A DNA stretch of 64,000 bases from Fistularia commersonii (GCA_037954325.1 JBBMNZ010000034.1:5981501-6045500); one strand, 5' to 3'. Shown: positions 47,131 through 60,939, counted from the first letter of the stretch. Translations and numbers: made by a program. Notes: generated by a model not told the origin, from the letters alone.

Positions 47131-49280
47131 GAGTTATGTATAATTAGAATAGATAATATATAGTATAACAAAATATATGTATAAATGAATGAACAAACCA
47201 ATTATCATTATTATTATCAATAATAATTTCGATGTAATTCAATGCTTAAGGGGGAACTGCATTTCTTTTTTAATCTTGCTATATAATTCTAACAATTGGC
47301 AACTTAGTAAAAAGACACCATTTCCCAATGTATAGATGGGATAGATACTTATACAATGTTAGCACATTGCCTTTTGACTCCTTTGACTATCATGGGGTTA
47401 AAAGCATCCTATCCATGGTGATATTTGGCTTCAGCCGGGGCAAGTGCGTCTGCAGTTCTATGATGGATGGGAAATTTCCATGGCTATTAAAATCCACAGT
47501 GTCACGTGGCAGAGCCAAAAATGGCTAAATCAGAAGGGCTCTTGGTGCCTTTTCAGGCAAATGGAAAAGAGGGCAGCGGCAGGCGGACACTGGGCAGTCA
47601 ACTCAGAAACCAGAGGGGGCACCATTTTTAAAGCTGTTTTAGTCATTTAATCTTTGAAGTCTAAATATGTGAAGCAGTAACGTGTGTCTGAGATGACAAT
47701 GAGACGAGATGCAGGGTGACATCATTACTGTCTGTCTTCAGTTGTTGAGGTAATTTTCAGATTATTTAGAGGCGCAAGTAAACAAACAGATGAATTGGCA
47801 GTACGTGTGAGAGTGAGTAAGCAGACATTCCCCCATACCAATGGTACCACACAGCATATCGTCAAAAAATCAGAAGGTGAACTGAAAGTTTCTACTAAAA
47901 AAGAAAATGAGAACTGAAGTAACGGTAAATTGGGGCACATCATCTGAAAGGTCTCATGTCTAGACGCACAAAACTTGAACCAACAGAGATGACTGTGCTC
48001 TTACAGTAACCTTGTGTCGGTGCTGGTGTTTACTCACACACAAGACAAGCTGGCTGGAGCAGCACTGAGTGCTCGCTCTCTGCAGTGCACATACAGCAAC
48101 TGCACTGACCACTTCACTTAGTCTCAACAGATAATTAGTATGGAAATATGAAGTATTAAAATGAAAATGAAAAAGACAATGGTGAGGAAAAAAAAATGTA
48201 CTTGTAATGGAACAAGCCATCTACCTGCCAATGGCTGGCGGATACAGATGGCTAACAATATGGGTCCTTGGACCACATCAGCGCTTTTCAGGAAACAATC
48301 TCATTAATCTGTGAATTACCGTGGTTTGTATTAGGTCACAGCTGAATTTATCCAATAAAGGCCTTGTAAATAAAAGAAACTGAGCTGTTATTAGGTTGTT
48401 GAAGTCAGTAATACCCCACGGACACATTCTCACCTACCTAGCACTTAACTTAATTTCAGCCACATTGTAAACATTTTGCAGTGTCTTTTTATAGTTCATA
48501 TAAATATATATATTTAAGCTTTCGGTGACGTGGTTTTCTTCTGCACTACGAAGCCCAATCTTTTTATGTAAAAATGTACTTTGTTATTAAACTGATTCTG
48601 ATTTTGAGATAATCCGTGGAGCTGTATAAGCATTGTAGGCCCATCTGTCAGTGAAGCACCATATAGGGCTAGAACAGTATTTTCTCAGCACACCAGACTT
48701 CTATTGAAAGCGTCCAACTATGACATGTACAGCCAATCCAGACATATTTCGCCTCGAACATCCTGTGTCTATGGTGATCATCATGTTCTGCTGTGTGTTG
48801 TCGGATGTCGGTACTTGTACTGAAACCATCTGCTGATTGAATACAACTATCATTTTAACCGCTAATTTTCATATGGTATTAGCCATCTGCTGCTCTCTAG
48901 TATGTACTTGTTGGAGATGCGCTGCTGCACACGCTGTGCTGACATGTAGTCACACCTCTAAATTAGCAGCATATCTACTTCTGCATTGCTGTCAGGAAGC
49001 TTAAAGAACTTCCAGTGTGATTAGTAACAAATCTCATTACGATAGCTTTTGATTAGCTACAGTAGCACAGGTTTTCTGATGACTTGCTTTTCTGTACCCT
49101 TACAGTAAATCATTGATAAGACCAGTTTCAGAACAACACTTTTTGGGCCACGTTAAACAATGAACACAGAAATTAATTTCCTCTTCAGCGTATTCTATTG
49201 GTTCCTCTGTCCTATTTCCATAAACTGTAATAAGACATTGTGTGATAATGACTTGGACAATGTATTGTGCAAGAACATGA

Positions 49281-49312
<32 letters not shown>

Positions 49313-49326
49313 ACACACACACACAC
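49281..49326. repeat. (AC)n microsatellite
   Basis: About 23 units with one CTC interruption. Confidence 0.92.
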
Positions 49327-49586
49327 CATATGCAATATTTGGGCTTTACAGGGGATTACAGAACAGGCTGGAGTTAATGAGCTGGTAATTACTGCTAATT
49401 CCATCTGCCACCAGGATGAGAGCAGACCAGGGGCCTTGGCAAGAGGTGCTGTATGTGTGCGAGGTTGAGAGGGAAGTAAGAGGTCACATCTCTAAATGGC
49501 CATCATACAAGAGAAATCCTGTTGTGCTTTTGACAGGCGTGACCCTGACAGCAATGGCCTTTGGGGTTATACGGACCTCAAATAGA

Positions 49587-49589
<3 letters not shown>

Positions 49590-49621
<32 letters not shown>
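49590..49621. repeat. (GACA)n microsatellite
   Basis: About seven GACA units followed by a short CACA run. Confidence 0.88.
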
Positions 49622-50555
49622 CCACACACACAAACTCAACCGTATAAATCAATGCAAATTGCCATCGTCACATAAAGTGACGCTTGTGTCAATGTTGGTA
49701 ATGTTGTTGACTAACTAGAACAGTAGTTTTGACTCAAATCCTCACCGCTGAGGGTCACTGAAAGGCACCCATGTTGCTTACTAAGGTGTCTGAGGTGTGA
49801 GTCCGTGCAACTGCATGTTTGTGAAAGAATACTGAGGTTCATAAGGCGAGTTTTCCTTGGAAAGATTGAGACATTTTCTACAAATGCTTGAGGCTTTCTG
49901 GATGGAAAGTTACATCTCTGCAAATGCAAATGAACACATCAGGAATCCGGATCATTTTTTATTTGCTTTTAGTGTTCAGGGAGCTCAGATGGCGAATGAA
50001 TCTCTGAATTTCTCTCCATGTGACCTCTCTGGGCAGGACAAATGAAGTTTGTTCATTGTGCAACAAATTGCAGCTGAGCATTAGCTTGGCTCTGGGCTTC
50101 TTCAGTCTTGAGAAATGAAACAAGACATAAAACAGGGGAAGGTTCCAAGCATCATATAAGGAACTTTGAGCGGAGCAACAAAGAACTGCAGGACTGTCTG
50201 GTGATCACGCTGACACCTAACGGGTCATTTTGATCTTCTCGTACTGTAAGACCCAAAAAGGAAGGCTTGGAGCGACAAAAGGTATGTAGAGATACCTTCC
50301 TCGTCCATGTGTGTGTGCTTAAGTCGAACTAAAACAACGTAAAGGTTTAAAGGTTAGAATGGATGAACTTCTTTAAATGTGGTAACAAATGTCTTTTTAA
50401 TTTACACCGCATAAACAAAGCACTACCTGGAGTTTAATAAATGTGCGGGATAATTATCCCAAAAATATTCCTCAGTGTTTTTTAATATAGCCAGTATGAA
50501 AATTGGGTCAAAGAGTGTTAAATTTCACAGAAGAACTTAAAAAAAATGTCTGTGT

Positions 50556-50885
50556 GTGCGACCGGCAGAGCCCCGATATGGCCCACTAACCCTTGACACC
50601 CAAAGTACACTGAATTTTCTTCCCAAGTTGCTCTCCTCTCTACATGAGACCAGGAAGCGGACGAAGGACAGTACTCCTGGGACGAGCTGGAATGCCCTTT
50701 TAAATCACCTTTTTAAGAAGTTCAGTCTGGGGAGCAGCGTGGAGAACCTCCTCGCCCCGAGTTCTCGGCAAAGAACTAGGGAGGAGCTCACACGGGGAAC
50801 CCCACCATGCAGAGGCCCTGGACCAGGGCTGGATCCTTGGGTAGAATTACCTCTGGCCTCCCTCCAGACATGTCAGCTGACTTAA
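50556..50885 (+). other. Unassigned 109-codon open frame
   Basis: A plus-strand frame contains LNFLPKLLSSLHETRKRTKD and LNHLFKKFSLGSSVENLLAP and ends LQTCQLT before TAA. GC content is higher than its surroundings. No family is recognised and no signal peptide is obvious. Confidence 0.2.
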
Positions 50886-53800
50886 CGGCTGTGTGAAATA
50901 ACGGCACACAGGGATGTTTTGGTTTGAAATAGGGGGACCAGTGGGCTAACGAAAGGGAAGGAGAAGGAGGAAGAGAGGGAGGTTCCACTTTTGAATGTAG
51001 CACGCTACCTCCAAGTTGCTGTTAACTTGAAGCAGCTGTAGGAGACGGTGCCACACACATGTGTAAAGGCACAAACACTAACAGGTCCTCTGACAGCTGT
51101 CTTTTGATCACCAGAATACAGTGAAGTAAAAAAAAAAAGAAAAAACTTGGAGCAACATAAATCGAGCAGCAGATAGATGACTGCGGTAAGAAACTGGGAG
51201 AAAAAAAAAAACACACATAAAAAAAGATTAGAATGACAACTTAATAAAAGAATGAGGTATGATATGACATCTGGGAAATTCATTCGGAGTCGTCAGCTGT
51301 TTAGCCGACAAGAACGATCGCTGATGTTAACCGAGCGATCAAATATGCCATTGGTGTGGGTTTACATTACGCAAATTGGTAGCTTTAGGGAAACTCTGGC
51401 AAAAACATCATCGCAAACACGCTGATACACACACGGGGTTGCACCGTGACAGATTTCCGACCCGTAATCTCAGAACGGGGTGAGCCTCGGCCCGAGGTAA
51501 GCGCCGCAACATACGCGCCATTCAGTAAATAAAAGGTAGGCAACAACTAATCATTTAATCCTGTCACACCGTGATCACATGTTCATTATCGAGATTAGGG
51601 AAGGGGACCGGACAGGTCAGGGATTGTATATTGATCGTAGGTACAAAGGCACTGATCGGTTCACCTTGAGGATGAAGAATAGGCGTTTGAAACATCTTTA
51701 GAGAGAAATGAGAAAAAGTAATGACAAAGCTCCAAGTAAGAAAATGTGAGCCGACAGATTTCGCTTAAATCAAATAAAGTCGCACAAAGAGACTACTGAT
51801 CGTAGTAGAACACCGCTAAGCACCTGCCAGAGGTTGTCCAAACACCACCTAAACAAAAAAGAATGAAAGGCCTATTGATGGGATCAGAGACATTCTTTCA
51901 CCTTTACAGGCTGATATAAAGCAGACACTTATTAAAATATACACTTTACTCCCCCGCAGCGCAGGCCCTACAGGTTGTTCTGTGTGTGCTAGACCAAAAG
52001 ATTTTATGCATGCGGGTAAAATGTATATATTTATCCATGTGGCATTGTGCCCAACAGGCCTTGGGGCGCACCCCTGAAGAGCATGCACCCATCACCTGCT
52101 GTCACTCCTAACTCTCGCATTTTGGTCATGCCACCTCAACATGTTACAGTGAGTTTAGAAGACATTCCTTGCCCCGAGGCTGCTCAAAACACACACTTCG
52201 CATTCCAGGGATTGTATTCCGGGGTCCCGCTCCCTAATCCGCCAACATATGCAGACGCGCAAACGCGAGTCGAAGCATTGGAACACGGACACACAACATA
52301 AAGATCCGGCGGCTCTGAATTTGACAACAAATTATTGCCTGAATTCCTTTCTCATTTTGCATTTCTAAAGGGTCTCGTGTTATATGCCGCCGTGCGTGTT
52401 TGACCAAACCCCACCCCAGATGAATTACTGACTGATAAAGCTCTCACTCATCATCTTAGTCTCCGTGCCAAGACTGGGTGGCCGTCTCTGGAGGCGGCTC
52501 AGTCACTGGCACTTGTTCGTTTATAAATCACTCATAAACTCCCATCATACATTTATACTTTGATTGGAGAGACATTGGCCGTGGTTAAGGCTTTGCGGAG
52601 GTGGTTTCACGGTCTGTTAAAAGCATGAACCAAACTGCCTGCGACTAGATTTAAAATGGAGCCACTTGATCGCTCTGCCTGATTGTAAAGCCTTTATAAG
52701 TGGTGCTTTTAAATGTGTTTAGTTATTTTACTTCATACTAGATTTGAGGATGTATCCTCCCTGGTCAACGTTTCCTTGTTGCTTCCTGTTATATGTGTCT
52801 ACGATGTTTTTCCATGCCCTTATAGCAGGGTCTTCTCTGGAAACATATATAGGGTCGATTGATTCCCAAAGATTTTTTTTTTAAAATCACCTACAATGTC
52901 AGGTAAAAGGCCATCTTGAGGTAATTATACAGCAGGGCTTTTGAGGTTGTACCCTTCTCTTTTGAGTCACAGTGTCGACTGGCTGCAGATCGCGCTCTGG
53001 CTTTTGATGTAACTCACTAAACCGCAGGAGGTACCACCTCATGAAAATATGAGCTCTGTTTGTGAACTTGGGCTCCTGTTTGCACAATGAAAAAGAGCGA
53101 GTGCATGTGTCTCACAAGCTCCAGGTAACAAGCGTCTGTTGTTTCGCTCTCAGTTCTCCATAATGACCTCGAAGACATGTTCACACAATTACCAAACATG
53201 GACAGTCAGATGTCGCCTGCCTCCGTTCGTCGATCAATGGATAGAAATAACATGTTTCTTTTGCATTTGCACTCTTGGCTTTCTACTTTAATTGATTCCT
53301 TTCTTTAAATGTAAGATTTGTTTGTCAGAAGAAGCATTTCTGTTGTAACCAAGAAACTTTAAAACGTCCTTATGTGAGCACATAAAAAAAAAAAAAAATG
53401 AACATCACACGTGATTTTTAGTTTGCTCGTTGCAAACAAGTTTGTGCGTTTGGGCTTCATTATTTAGAAAAATATTGAGGATGTCCAAAGTATGACTTAA
53501 TAGCTATGATTGAGTTAAACCTTTCCAGCAGTCAGTTAAGGATGTGCTCTTTACAGGCAGCCTGATGAATGGGATTTGTGACATCTAATATAGAGGCTTA
53601 TCCCAGTAATATTCATGTATACTCATAGTTTCTGGATTTTTTTAATAATATAGGAAATATGCTAGTTATTTTTTTGCTTAAGAATATTTTGCATATTATA
53701 AATGGTATGAAGATAAAATGTTTATTGGTGATTCTTAAGGGGAGGAAGACTCACAAGGATTTGATATCATCAGCTGACCAACCAACGATTGCACTGTGTG

Positions 53801-54988
53801 AGTCAGCAAAATGTGTTTTCACAACAAATTTATCTATCCATGAAACCTCACCCTAACCTCTGTTTAAAACATTTTGGGTGCACTCTGTTTGCTGTTTGAA
53901 ATCCCTTTATTCCTTTATTATATAAAGTAAAATAAAAATATATAACCTTTATTCTCCTTAACTAAAAAAAAAAATGCAGCTAACATGGCGGCGCTATGAC
54001 ATTAATGTGCCCGCCACCTTGTGAAATCACACTCGTTTTGGTCACCAGCATCTCCAAGATCAACAACAGCGCGAGCAAACAGGTGTGAGACTTGCAAAGA
54101 GTATTCAGACGCATAGTTTGTAATCGTAATGCAGTGGTTACAACCATTACTTAATGCCACTTTAATGACTATGCACAGTCTTTATGGGCTGCTGATGGTG
54201 ATAAACTGTGAAAACATCACCAAATCTCACCTTCTGCTTCTACAAGTGACTCACACTTCCCATAGACAAATGACATCAGCTGTGACATAAATCTGTTCTG
54301 CATCACATCTAGTAGTTTGTTTTGGGAGGCCAGAGCGCCCAACGGAGACCTACTGAAACTAAAGGATGTATAGCCCCTATAAAACTGCAGAACTGTAAAA
54401 ATCTTGAACAAAATGTAAAGTACGGTATTTTGTTGGCTGATAATAGCACAGAACTCTATTTTACTTGCTAAATTCTGAATCCTGAAGATATTCAGGGGTT
54501 AAATTCTGAAATTTTCCAATACAGCCACCAACAGGCCGCACGACGTCGTCATGCGAAATATCTATTGTAGATCTTCTTTTTAGAGCTTTACCTTTTGACG
54601 ATACAGTAACCTAAAGGTGGATTTTAATAATTAACCAGTAGTGCCAGCTTCTGGCAACAGAAAGTGGAATGTATACTTCACACAATCTATATAAAATTGA
54701 AATATAATCAGGCTCCTGCTCCAGCCTTGTGCTGCTCTAAAAAAAAACAACATTTGCCGCACGGCGTGATATGCGTGGGTGTGTGTGTGCGCGTTGGCCC
54801 GTTCAGTCCTGCCTGCTGGGCGGAGTTAAAAATGTACATGTATCGAGACGCTTTGGACCCGTCGCACGTTTATGAGTGATGTCGCCCGTGTTAAAACCTG
54901 CTGCTAGGATGAGGTTATGCTGTGAACATGGGGTGAATGTAGATAGTGGCAGGTCATGCTTAGCAGACTTCGCTAAGTGTTGAGATGA

Positions 54989-54990
54989 CA

Positions 54991-55017
<27 letters not shown>
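54989..55017. repeat. (AC)n microsatellite
   Basis: About 14 AC units. Confidence 0.9.
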
Positions 55018-55026
<9 letters not shown>

Positions 55027-55151
55027 TTGATACTGGAGCATTTTCAGAATGACTAATGCAGTTGACCAGTCTTTGTGCTGACTGAAATGGGTTAGCTAAT
55101 GATGCATGTTTAATGTTTCATTATGCAAAGACATTTGTCGACCCCCCTCCC

Positions 55152-55173
55152 CACACACACACACACACACACA
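55152..55173. repeat. (AC)n microsatellite
   Basis: About 11 AC units following a C-rich stretch. Confidence 0.85.
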
Positions 55174-55859
55174 AATACCGTTTTGTTATCTGTTGAAAAG
55201 ATATGTGTGTGCATGTGTTCTTATCAGATCCTACGTATTTACAGTCAGTGTGTTTAAGCAAATGTTTCCAACTCAAACAAATAGATGAAAAAAAAAAAAA
55301 CACACCAGCTTGATCCCATTGGGTTTCAATTTAGATGTGTGTGAGTGTGTGGTGTGTAAGTGTGCGTGTGTGTGTGTGCCCTGATATCAGACCACTCCAG
55401 TCTAATGGGTTCACATGAAGGGGTCAATGGATGACTTGGGTCAGTCGACCGACAAGGGGCGCCACATCTGAACCGCCACATCCCAATCCATCACACGACC
55501 ATCGCATCACAGCATCCCTGTCATTATGACGGTCTCTAAAATCCAGTACTCCTCCCACACGCATGAGCATTCATTTTATCTTTTATTTATAATTTTAAGA
55601 GCTATATTCTTTAAGCCATCCTCCTCTTCCTCCTCCTCCCCTCGACGGCCTAGATTAGCCCACACACTGAGCCATACCTGGCTCATCCTCCTATGGCGTG
55701 GGCACAGAGATGGTACCGGTGGCCCAATCACAGCAGATTACCGGGGGGAGAATGTAGGTCCCCGGTTCCAATAAAATTCGGTCCGGTCCCCGCATTGGAT
55801 CAATACACACCCACCCACTCAATCACACCCACCCAGGACTGACGGAAACCGGTTGACAG

Positions 55860-56560
55860 CAGCTTGAAACAATGGGGGATGCAGCCGGTCGGGAAAGACT
55901 TGGGACACGCTGTACGCGTACACATGCGGCATTAACCCTATTGTTTTCTATTGCAGTAACGCGTTACTTCCACCGCGCAGTTGCACCGCTTCACCTTCCA
56001 CGTCCTGCCTTCCTGCACAGTCAGTCTCCAGACAAGCTCATGCAAACGTTCAAATGAAAAAAAAAAAGCCAGGTCTTTGGTTGCCGTCCACACATGCACA
56101 CGCACGGCGCACGCATCCAGACGCACGCCAGCCCACAATACTCAGGCGTGCAGCTGTTGGGGAGTTTTATCAATGAGACGCGGCTGCCGCCTTTTGCGCA
56201 CCGGCTCCGCACCGGCGGCACCGCGCCTTCCGCTGCCGCTCACGCCGGCGAGACCGACCGTGTCACCGGGAATGCGATTGCGGTGTTCCGTTTTTGTTTT
56301 TTTTGTTTTTTGTTTTTTTTTTCATTTTATCCGTTTACCTTGACAGATAGTGCATTGTCCTCCCTGCGCGCTGCGGGGTCGGGAGGTGCAGCATTTTGCC
56401 GTTCAGGACGCGTCCGCTCATTTCGACGCCGTTTTCACGCCCTTACGATCCACGCTGGCATTTCACCCCACGATCCGGCCTCCACGGCGGGGACACGGGA
56501 CCCACGTCTCGGCCGCTGACAACGGGTGGAAGCGCCTGTGAGAGTCAGCAGCGTGAACTG
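55860..56560. promoter_or_regulatory. CpG-rich island, possible internal promoter
   Basis: CpG dinucleotides are dense here (for example gcgcaccggctccgcaccgg and cctccacggcggggacacgg), unlike the AT-rich sequence on both sides. It lies inside the presumed large nav1 intron. In vertebrates such islands usually mark promoters. No convincing coding first exon is visible on either strand, so direction is unknown. Confidence 0.45.
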
Positions 56561-56584
56561 ACTGGCTCACTCCCGCAGTGGCTG

Positions 56585-56649
56585 CTCTCTCTTTCTCTCT
56601 CTCTCTCCCGCACTCACACACACACACACAGACACACACACACACACAC
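56585..56649. repeat. (CT)n and (CA)n pair at the edge of the CpG-rich island
   Basis: A CT run at about 56585-56607 is followed by a CA run at about 56614-56649. Confidence 0.9.
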
Positions 56650-57001
56650 GCCTGCGGAGGGTGGGAGGGAGGCGATGAGCGAGAAAGGGAGGCGAGGGAT
56701 AGAAAGGCAACACCCCGAATTCCTCCTCCTCCTTCTCTCTTCTTCGGCCCACGTTTCAATGATCGCGACCAGCTGTGGCTTCTTCTCCCACGGGAGCGCT
56801 TTGACGCGCCGCGAGATTAAAAAAAAATAATAAAAAAAATTAAAAATAAGAAATAAAATCCACGCGGGCCAAAATGCACTCCGGGAGCGTAAAAAAAACA
56901 ACCTTGCAGATAATCAGAAGGTGAGACAACCCAATGACTCAGTTTCCCCATGCTCGGAAGTGACCCTCAATGTTCCTCAATAAAATTTCAGCTTTTAATC
57001 G

Positions 57002-57063
57002 CCATCCATCCCATCCATCCATCCCAATCATTCATCCATCCATCCATCCATCCATCCATCCAT
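57002..57063. repeat. (CATC)n microsatellite
   Basis: About 14 CATC units, partly interrupted at the start. Confidence 0.9.
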
Positions 57064-57224
57064 GACTTGGATTAATGGTTATGGTGTCCAACATCAGGCA
57101 TTAATGGGGCAAAATTTGACTCAGGAAGACCAGCATATTTCTTTTCATCCATCTATCAACCCATGACTTGCATCAATGCATCTCATGTTTAATAGTAGAG
57201 GCATTATTGGGCATAATTTGGAAG

Positions 57225-57435
57225 GAAAATCCATTCATTCCTTCTCTAGACTGCCTATCCTGCGCTCAGGGTCGCAGGGATGCTGGACCTGATCCCGGCT
57301 GTCATTGGGCGAGAACCTGGGTTCCCCTCGAACCGGTCGCGGGTCGATCGCAGACGACCGTTGGTTCTGTCATTCGCACGTGTCGCCCATTTAGTGGCTC
57401 CAATGAACCTCTTGCACGTTTTTGGACAACCATGA
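57225..57435 (+). repeat. Common teleost interspersed repeat, copy 4
   Basis: It contains ctcagggtcgcagggatgct, gatcccggctgtcattgggc and ctcttgcacgtttttggac in the expected order. This is the clearest copy in the window. Confidence 0.7.
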
Positions 57436-57465
57436 CCTCGATCAAAGGATAAAGGGTACAGAAAA

Positions 57466-57735
57466 CATACTTGGTAAATGGTCTCCTCTTATGTAGTGCG
57501 TTCACACTTTGCAGTTTCAAAGCTCTTTATACCAGATAGCATAGCATTCACTCAAAGATGGCGGCAGAGCTGCCACACAAGGCGCTAACCAGACCATCGG
57601 GGGCAACTTGGGGTTAAACGTCCCGGACAAGGACGTTTCAGCATGCAGACAGGAGGAGCCGGTAACCAAACTGGCGACATTCTGATTGGAGGGACGCCGG
57701 CTCTACCAACTGAGCGGCAGTCGCCCCAGACATAA
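57466..57735 (+). repeat. Second teleost repeat family, adjacent to copy 4
   Basis: It opens with ggtaaatggtctcctcttat and ends with ctctaccaactgagcggcag, both phrases typical of a different common fish repeat. The two families lie back to back, so this may be a nested or composite insertion. Confidence 0.55.
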
Positions 57736-59296
57736 ATACATAAATCTTTAATTGGTGAAATAACAAAGCAGCAGAGGGACAAAAAAAAAGCCTGAAGTTT
57801 TGAAGAAGATGAGACGAAATTGTGAATGACAACCCACAAATAATGAATAAAGATTTACAAAATAAATATTCCTCTTCCAGACAACAGTCCGTAGTAAATC
57901 GAGTGAAATCCTGCTGATTCAATATCAACCGCATTCATTCACATCAGCCTTACAATTCTCGATATCATCATCATCACACGCTTTCTGTCTCGTCACCGGA
58001 CCGGCGCCGAGCTTCTCGTAGCATCGCCAGGTAACCAAGAATTTGGACTCAGTGAGAACCAAACGCCGTTCTAATCTTCAACAGAGGATTAAATGTTTGC
58101 TGCCATTACCCTTTTTCTTTTCAATGTGTTAACTCCAACATTATATAAAGAAGGCATAAGTATGCTCACTAAGTAATGATGTGACACTTGCGCATCTGCA
58201 AGATTGAAGCCACTTACAGAAAAGACAGAGGGACGATCACTGACGTACAATCATTTCCAAAAAAGCCTCTTGAGCAGCGAATTTTGCGCTGTCAGGTTGA
58301 GCATTTTTTTCAGGCATTACAGTGCTCTGATATATGAATATGTCCCCCCAATGGATTATTATGGGTTTATAAATTCAATAAATGGGCTGTAGAGCTCTCC
58401 AGACTCTCCAAGAAACTGTTGCAAGACTTATAGGTTTGTTGCAAAAGAACCGGAGCAATGAATGTGTATAAGAGGATGGGAGGCGGGGGATTTATATGAA
58501 TAAAACTGTGTTAGGTCATGTTATTTCCATCTGAAATCTTGATTTTGAAATAAAGTCTTAATATCATGATGTGTGTATTGGATAAAGAAGTGCGTGAACT
58601 TAAGAATTTATCTGGGAGAATAACTAGCCCAATAAAGTGACGTTAATGTTTTAAGTATATTAACTTTTGCTGAGTGGGTCGGGGTTATTCAGTCCACGCT
58701 GCCACTTAGATTAAAAAAATCCAAACCATCGCACATGACGGGTTTTCGACAGTCGACCTCTGTCAGCATGGATGCTGGCTAATAGCCAAAAATGACTTCT
58801 AAAATAAATAATTCTCAATTAGCATTTAGTGAACAGGGGAGCGTAAATGAGTTTAGTGTTTCAATTGTAAGAGTGTGTATTGGCTATTGGAGGCTTGCAG
58901 AGGAATAGATTGAGTATCATGTGCCCCCCCGAGCTCAGCTTCCTCACAACAAGCAGTGTTTAAACACTTTGAGGACTGAGTGGACCCCAGTGAATAGATC
59001 CGCCTGTCTGCTGGGGCTGTTCAATGAGGAGTGAGAAAAAGAGACAGAGAGAGAGAGAGAAGGACAGACGAGGGAAGATGGAGATCATTAACACTGACGC
59101 TTCAGTAAAGACAAGGGACAGGGGTGGTGTGAGTCACGGAGAAAGAACGGCTGAAATAAAAAAGGCGGAATACACACTCGCGGGGAGGAGAGAAGAGATA
59201 ATTAACTGTCGTTTAAAGTGTAGGGGGAACAAAGACGGGATTCTTTTAACTGCTGCTCAGTCGTGCCATGCAGGGCCAGGTGGGTACATGTGTTTA

Positions 59297-59320
59297 TGTG
59301 TGTGTGTGTGTGTGTGTGTG
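59297..59320. repeat. (GT)n microsatellite
   Basis: About 12 GT units. Confidence 0.88.
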
Positions 59321-60507
59321 GGTGTGTTTGGTGGTCCGGTTGGCTGGCGTTGATGGTGGGGGGCGGGTTCCTCGATTGGCATTTTGGCACGCTGACCTGC
59401 AGGTGTATGGAGCCCCTGCCATCCCTGTTGCTTAGCATCACCAATCAAAAGGAAGAAAAACAGGACAAAATGCGTGCACACACTTACACACAACTCCGCT
59501 TAAGTCAGTGTGAGACATACATCCTTCTTATTTGTGTGTCGTGTCATCTGAGTTTGTGAGTTTTAGCGTCAGTCTGGCCAGTTTTACTTTGACCGTTGAC
59601 TCATGTCCAGACATGCCCTGTGTCTCCCCCTTCTATTTATTTGCTTCTCCTCTCAAAGAGTGCCTCTTCTTTTCACCCGGTTCAACTCCTTTTACACCCG
59701 GTATCTGAGACCACAGCGCTTGTTTTTTAAAGTCTGCGTCCATGTGGGCGCGGAGGATAGTATAATTAGGCGGTGATGTAACCGCGTAATGACAGCGTAG
59801 TTGCGGGGTCGTCCGTATGACCCTGGGAACCTGTCACTCCTTTGCTGATGAAAGAGGGAAGAGACCTGGGAAAGCTCATCCCCCTTATCAGACCAGGAAC
59901 TCACACAGAAACACAACACAGATGGACATGCAACACTTTCTTACACAAACAATGGCTACACCCCACAAACCCCCAGGCAATTATTTACAAAACAAGTATA
60001 TCACTTTTATTTATTACGTGGGCATTTCTAATATAGCCCTGGGTCATTCCCATCATTCCAGTACTTTTAATCTTTGTCTCAGAAACCCAATGTACTTCCT
60101 TCACTGTCCTTTCCATACTTAAGTTATAAGAGTTTTTAAAAACACATTTAAATGTCAAAGTTCAATTTTTGGACTTTTTGCAGATTCCTGGTACCAGTGT
60201 GAAACCAACATCAATGAGACAGACGCGGTTAAATATTATCATTATAGTCATCCTTGTTTTACTGAAAAGAAACAAAACTCTGTATCACAGGAAACATCTG
60301 GTATGAAGAGGTAAAGTCAGCCCGGCTGTGCAAATATTTAGAAATGCATTTTTTAAAGATAAATATGGGTGAAACCAAAAAGATACACCATTTACTATAT
60401 CAAAACCTGCAATATGTGATTTTTAACTTTGCTGCCAAACAACGAGACAGTGCAGCAGCGATTTCCGTCATGGTCAATTATTACCTACACCTGTGCTAAA
60501 AAGTACG

Positions 60508-60939
60508 CTAAGGTTCCCTGTAATACAATGGAGGAAAAGTTTGCTCCCTCGTGAGTCTGGAGGGTGTTTTGGAGCAGAACGCCTCAAGGTGATTGGCCAA
60601 ATGCACATAGATAAACAGAAGAGAACAGCTCTTGAACAGCTTGTTCAAGTTTTTGTGCTGAATTACTGTACTGAAAGAACTGTTGGTTTTCTCCTTAGAC
60701 GAAGAACCAACGGCAACAAATACAGGTTGTGTTGAAGGCTTGTCAGCCTTGTTGTTGTTAGTTCTACCTCCCTGCACGTGTCTCTTTAGTGTTACTGGTG
60801 TAAATACCATCAGGACATGGCCATTGGATGGCTGTCCTTCCTCAAAACATTTCCTTAACTTATCTAAAAGGCAACTGTTGTTGACCAATAATGGTTTTTC
60901 GTACATCCATATGCTGTATACACACAGTTGTGTTTCCAA
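60508..60939 (-). other. Unassigned 143-codon open frame
   Basis: A minus-strand frame contains MYEKPLLVNNSCLLDKLRKC, GHVLMVFTPVTLKRHVQGGR, AVGSSSKEKTNSS and SRLTREQTFPPLYYREP before a TAG. Composition is protein-like and not low complexity. I do not recognise the family. It could be an exon of an unknown gene, a retrocopy, a transposon fragment or chance. Confidence 0.3.

Noticed and set aside
56094..56830. Long open frames on both strands across 56.0-56.9 kb
   Set aside because: High CpG content lowers stop frequency here. The products are Arg/Pro/His-rich or dinucleotide-repeat translations with no domain.
57951..58030. Minus-strand DDDDI codons as the missing TEDDDITTG exon of nav1
   Set aside because: The flanking residues do not match the conserved YMSDSDLMGK block, and the ATC repeat alone explains the aspartates.
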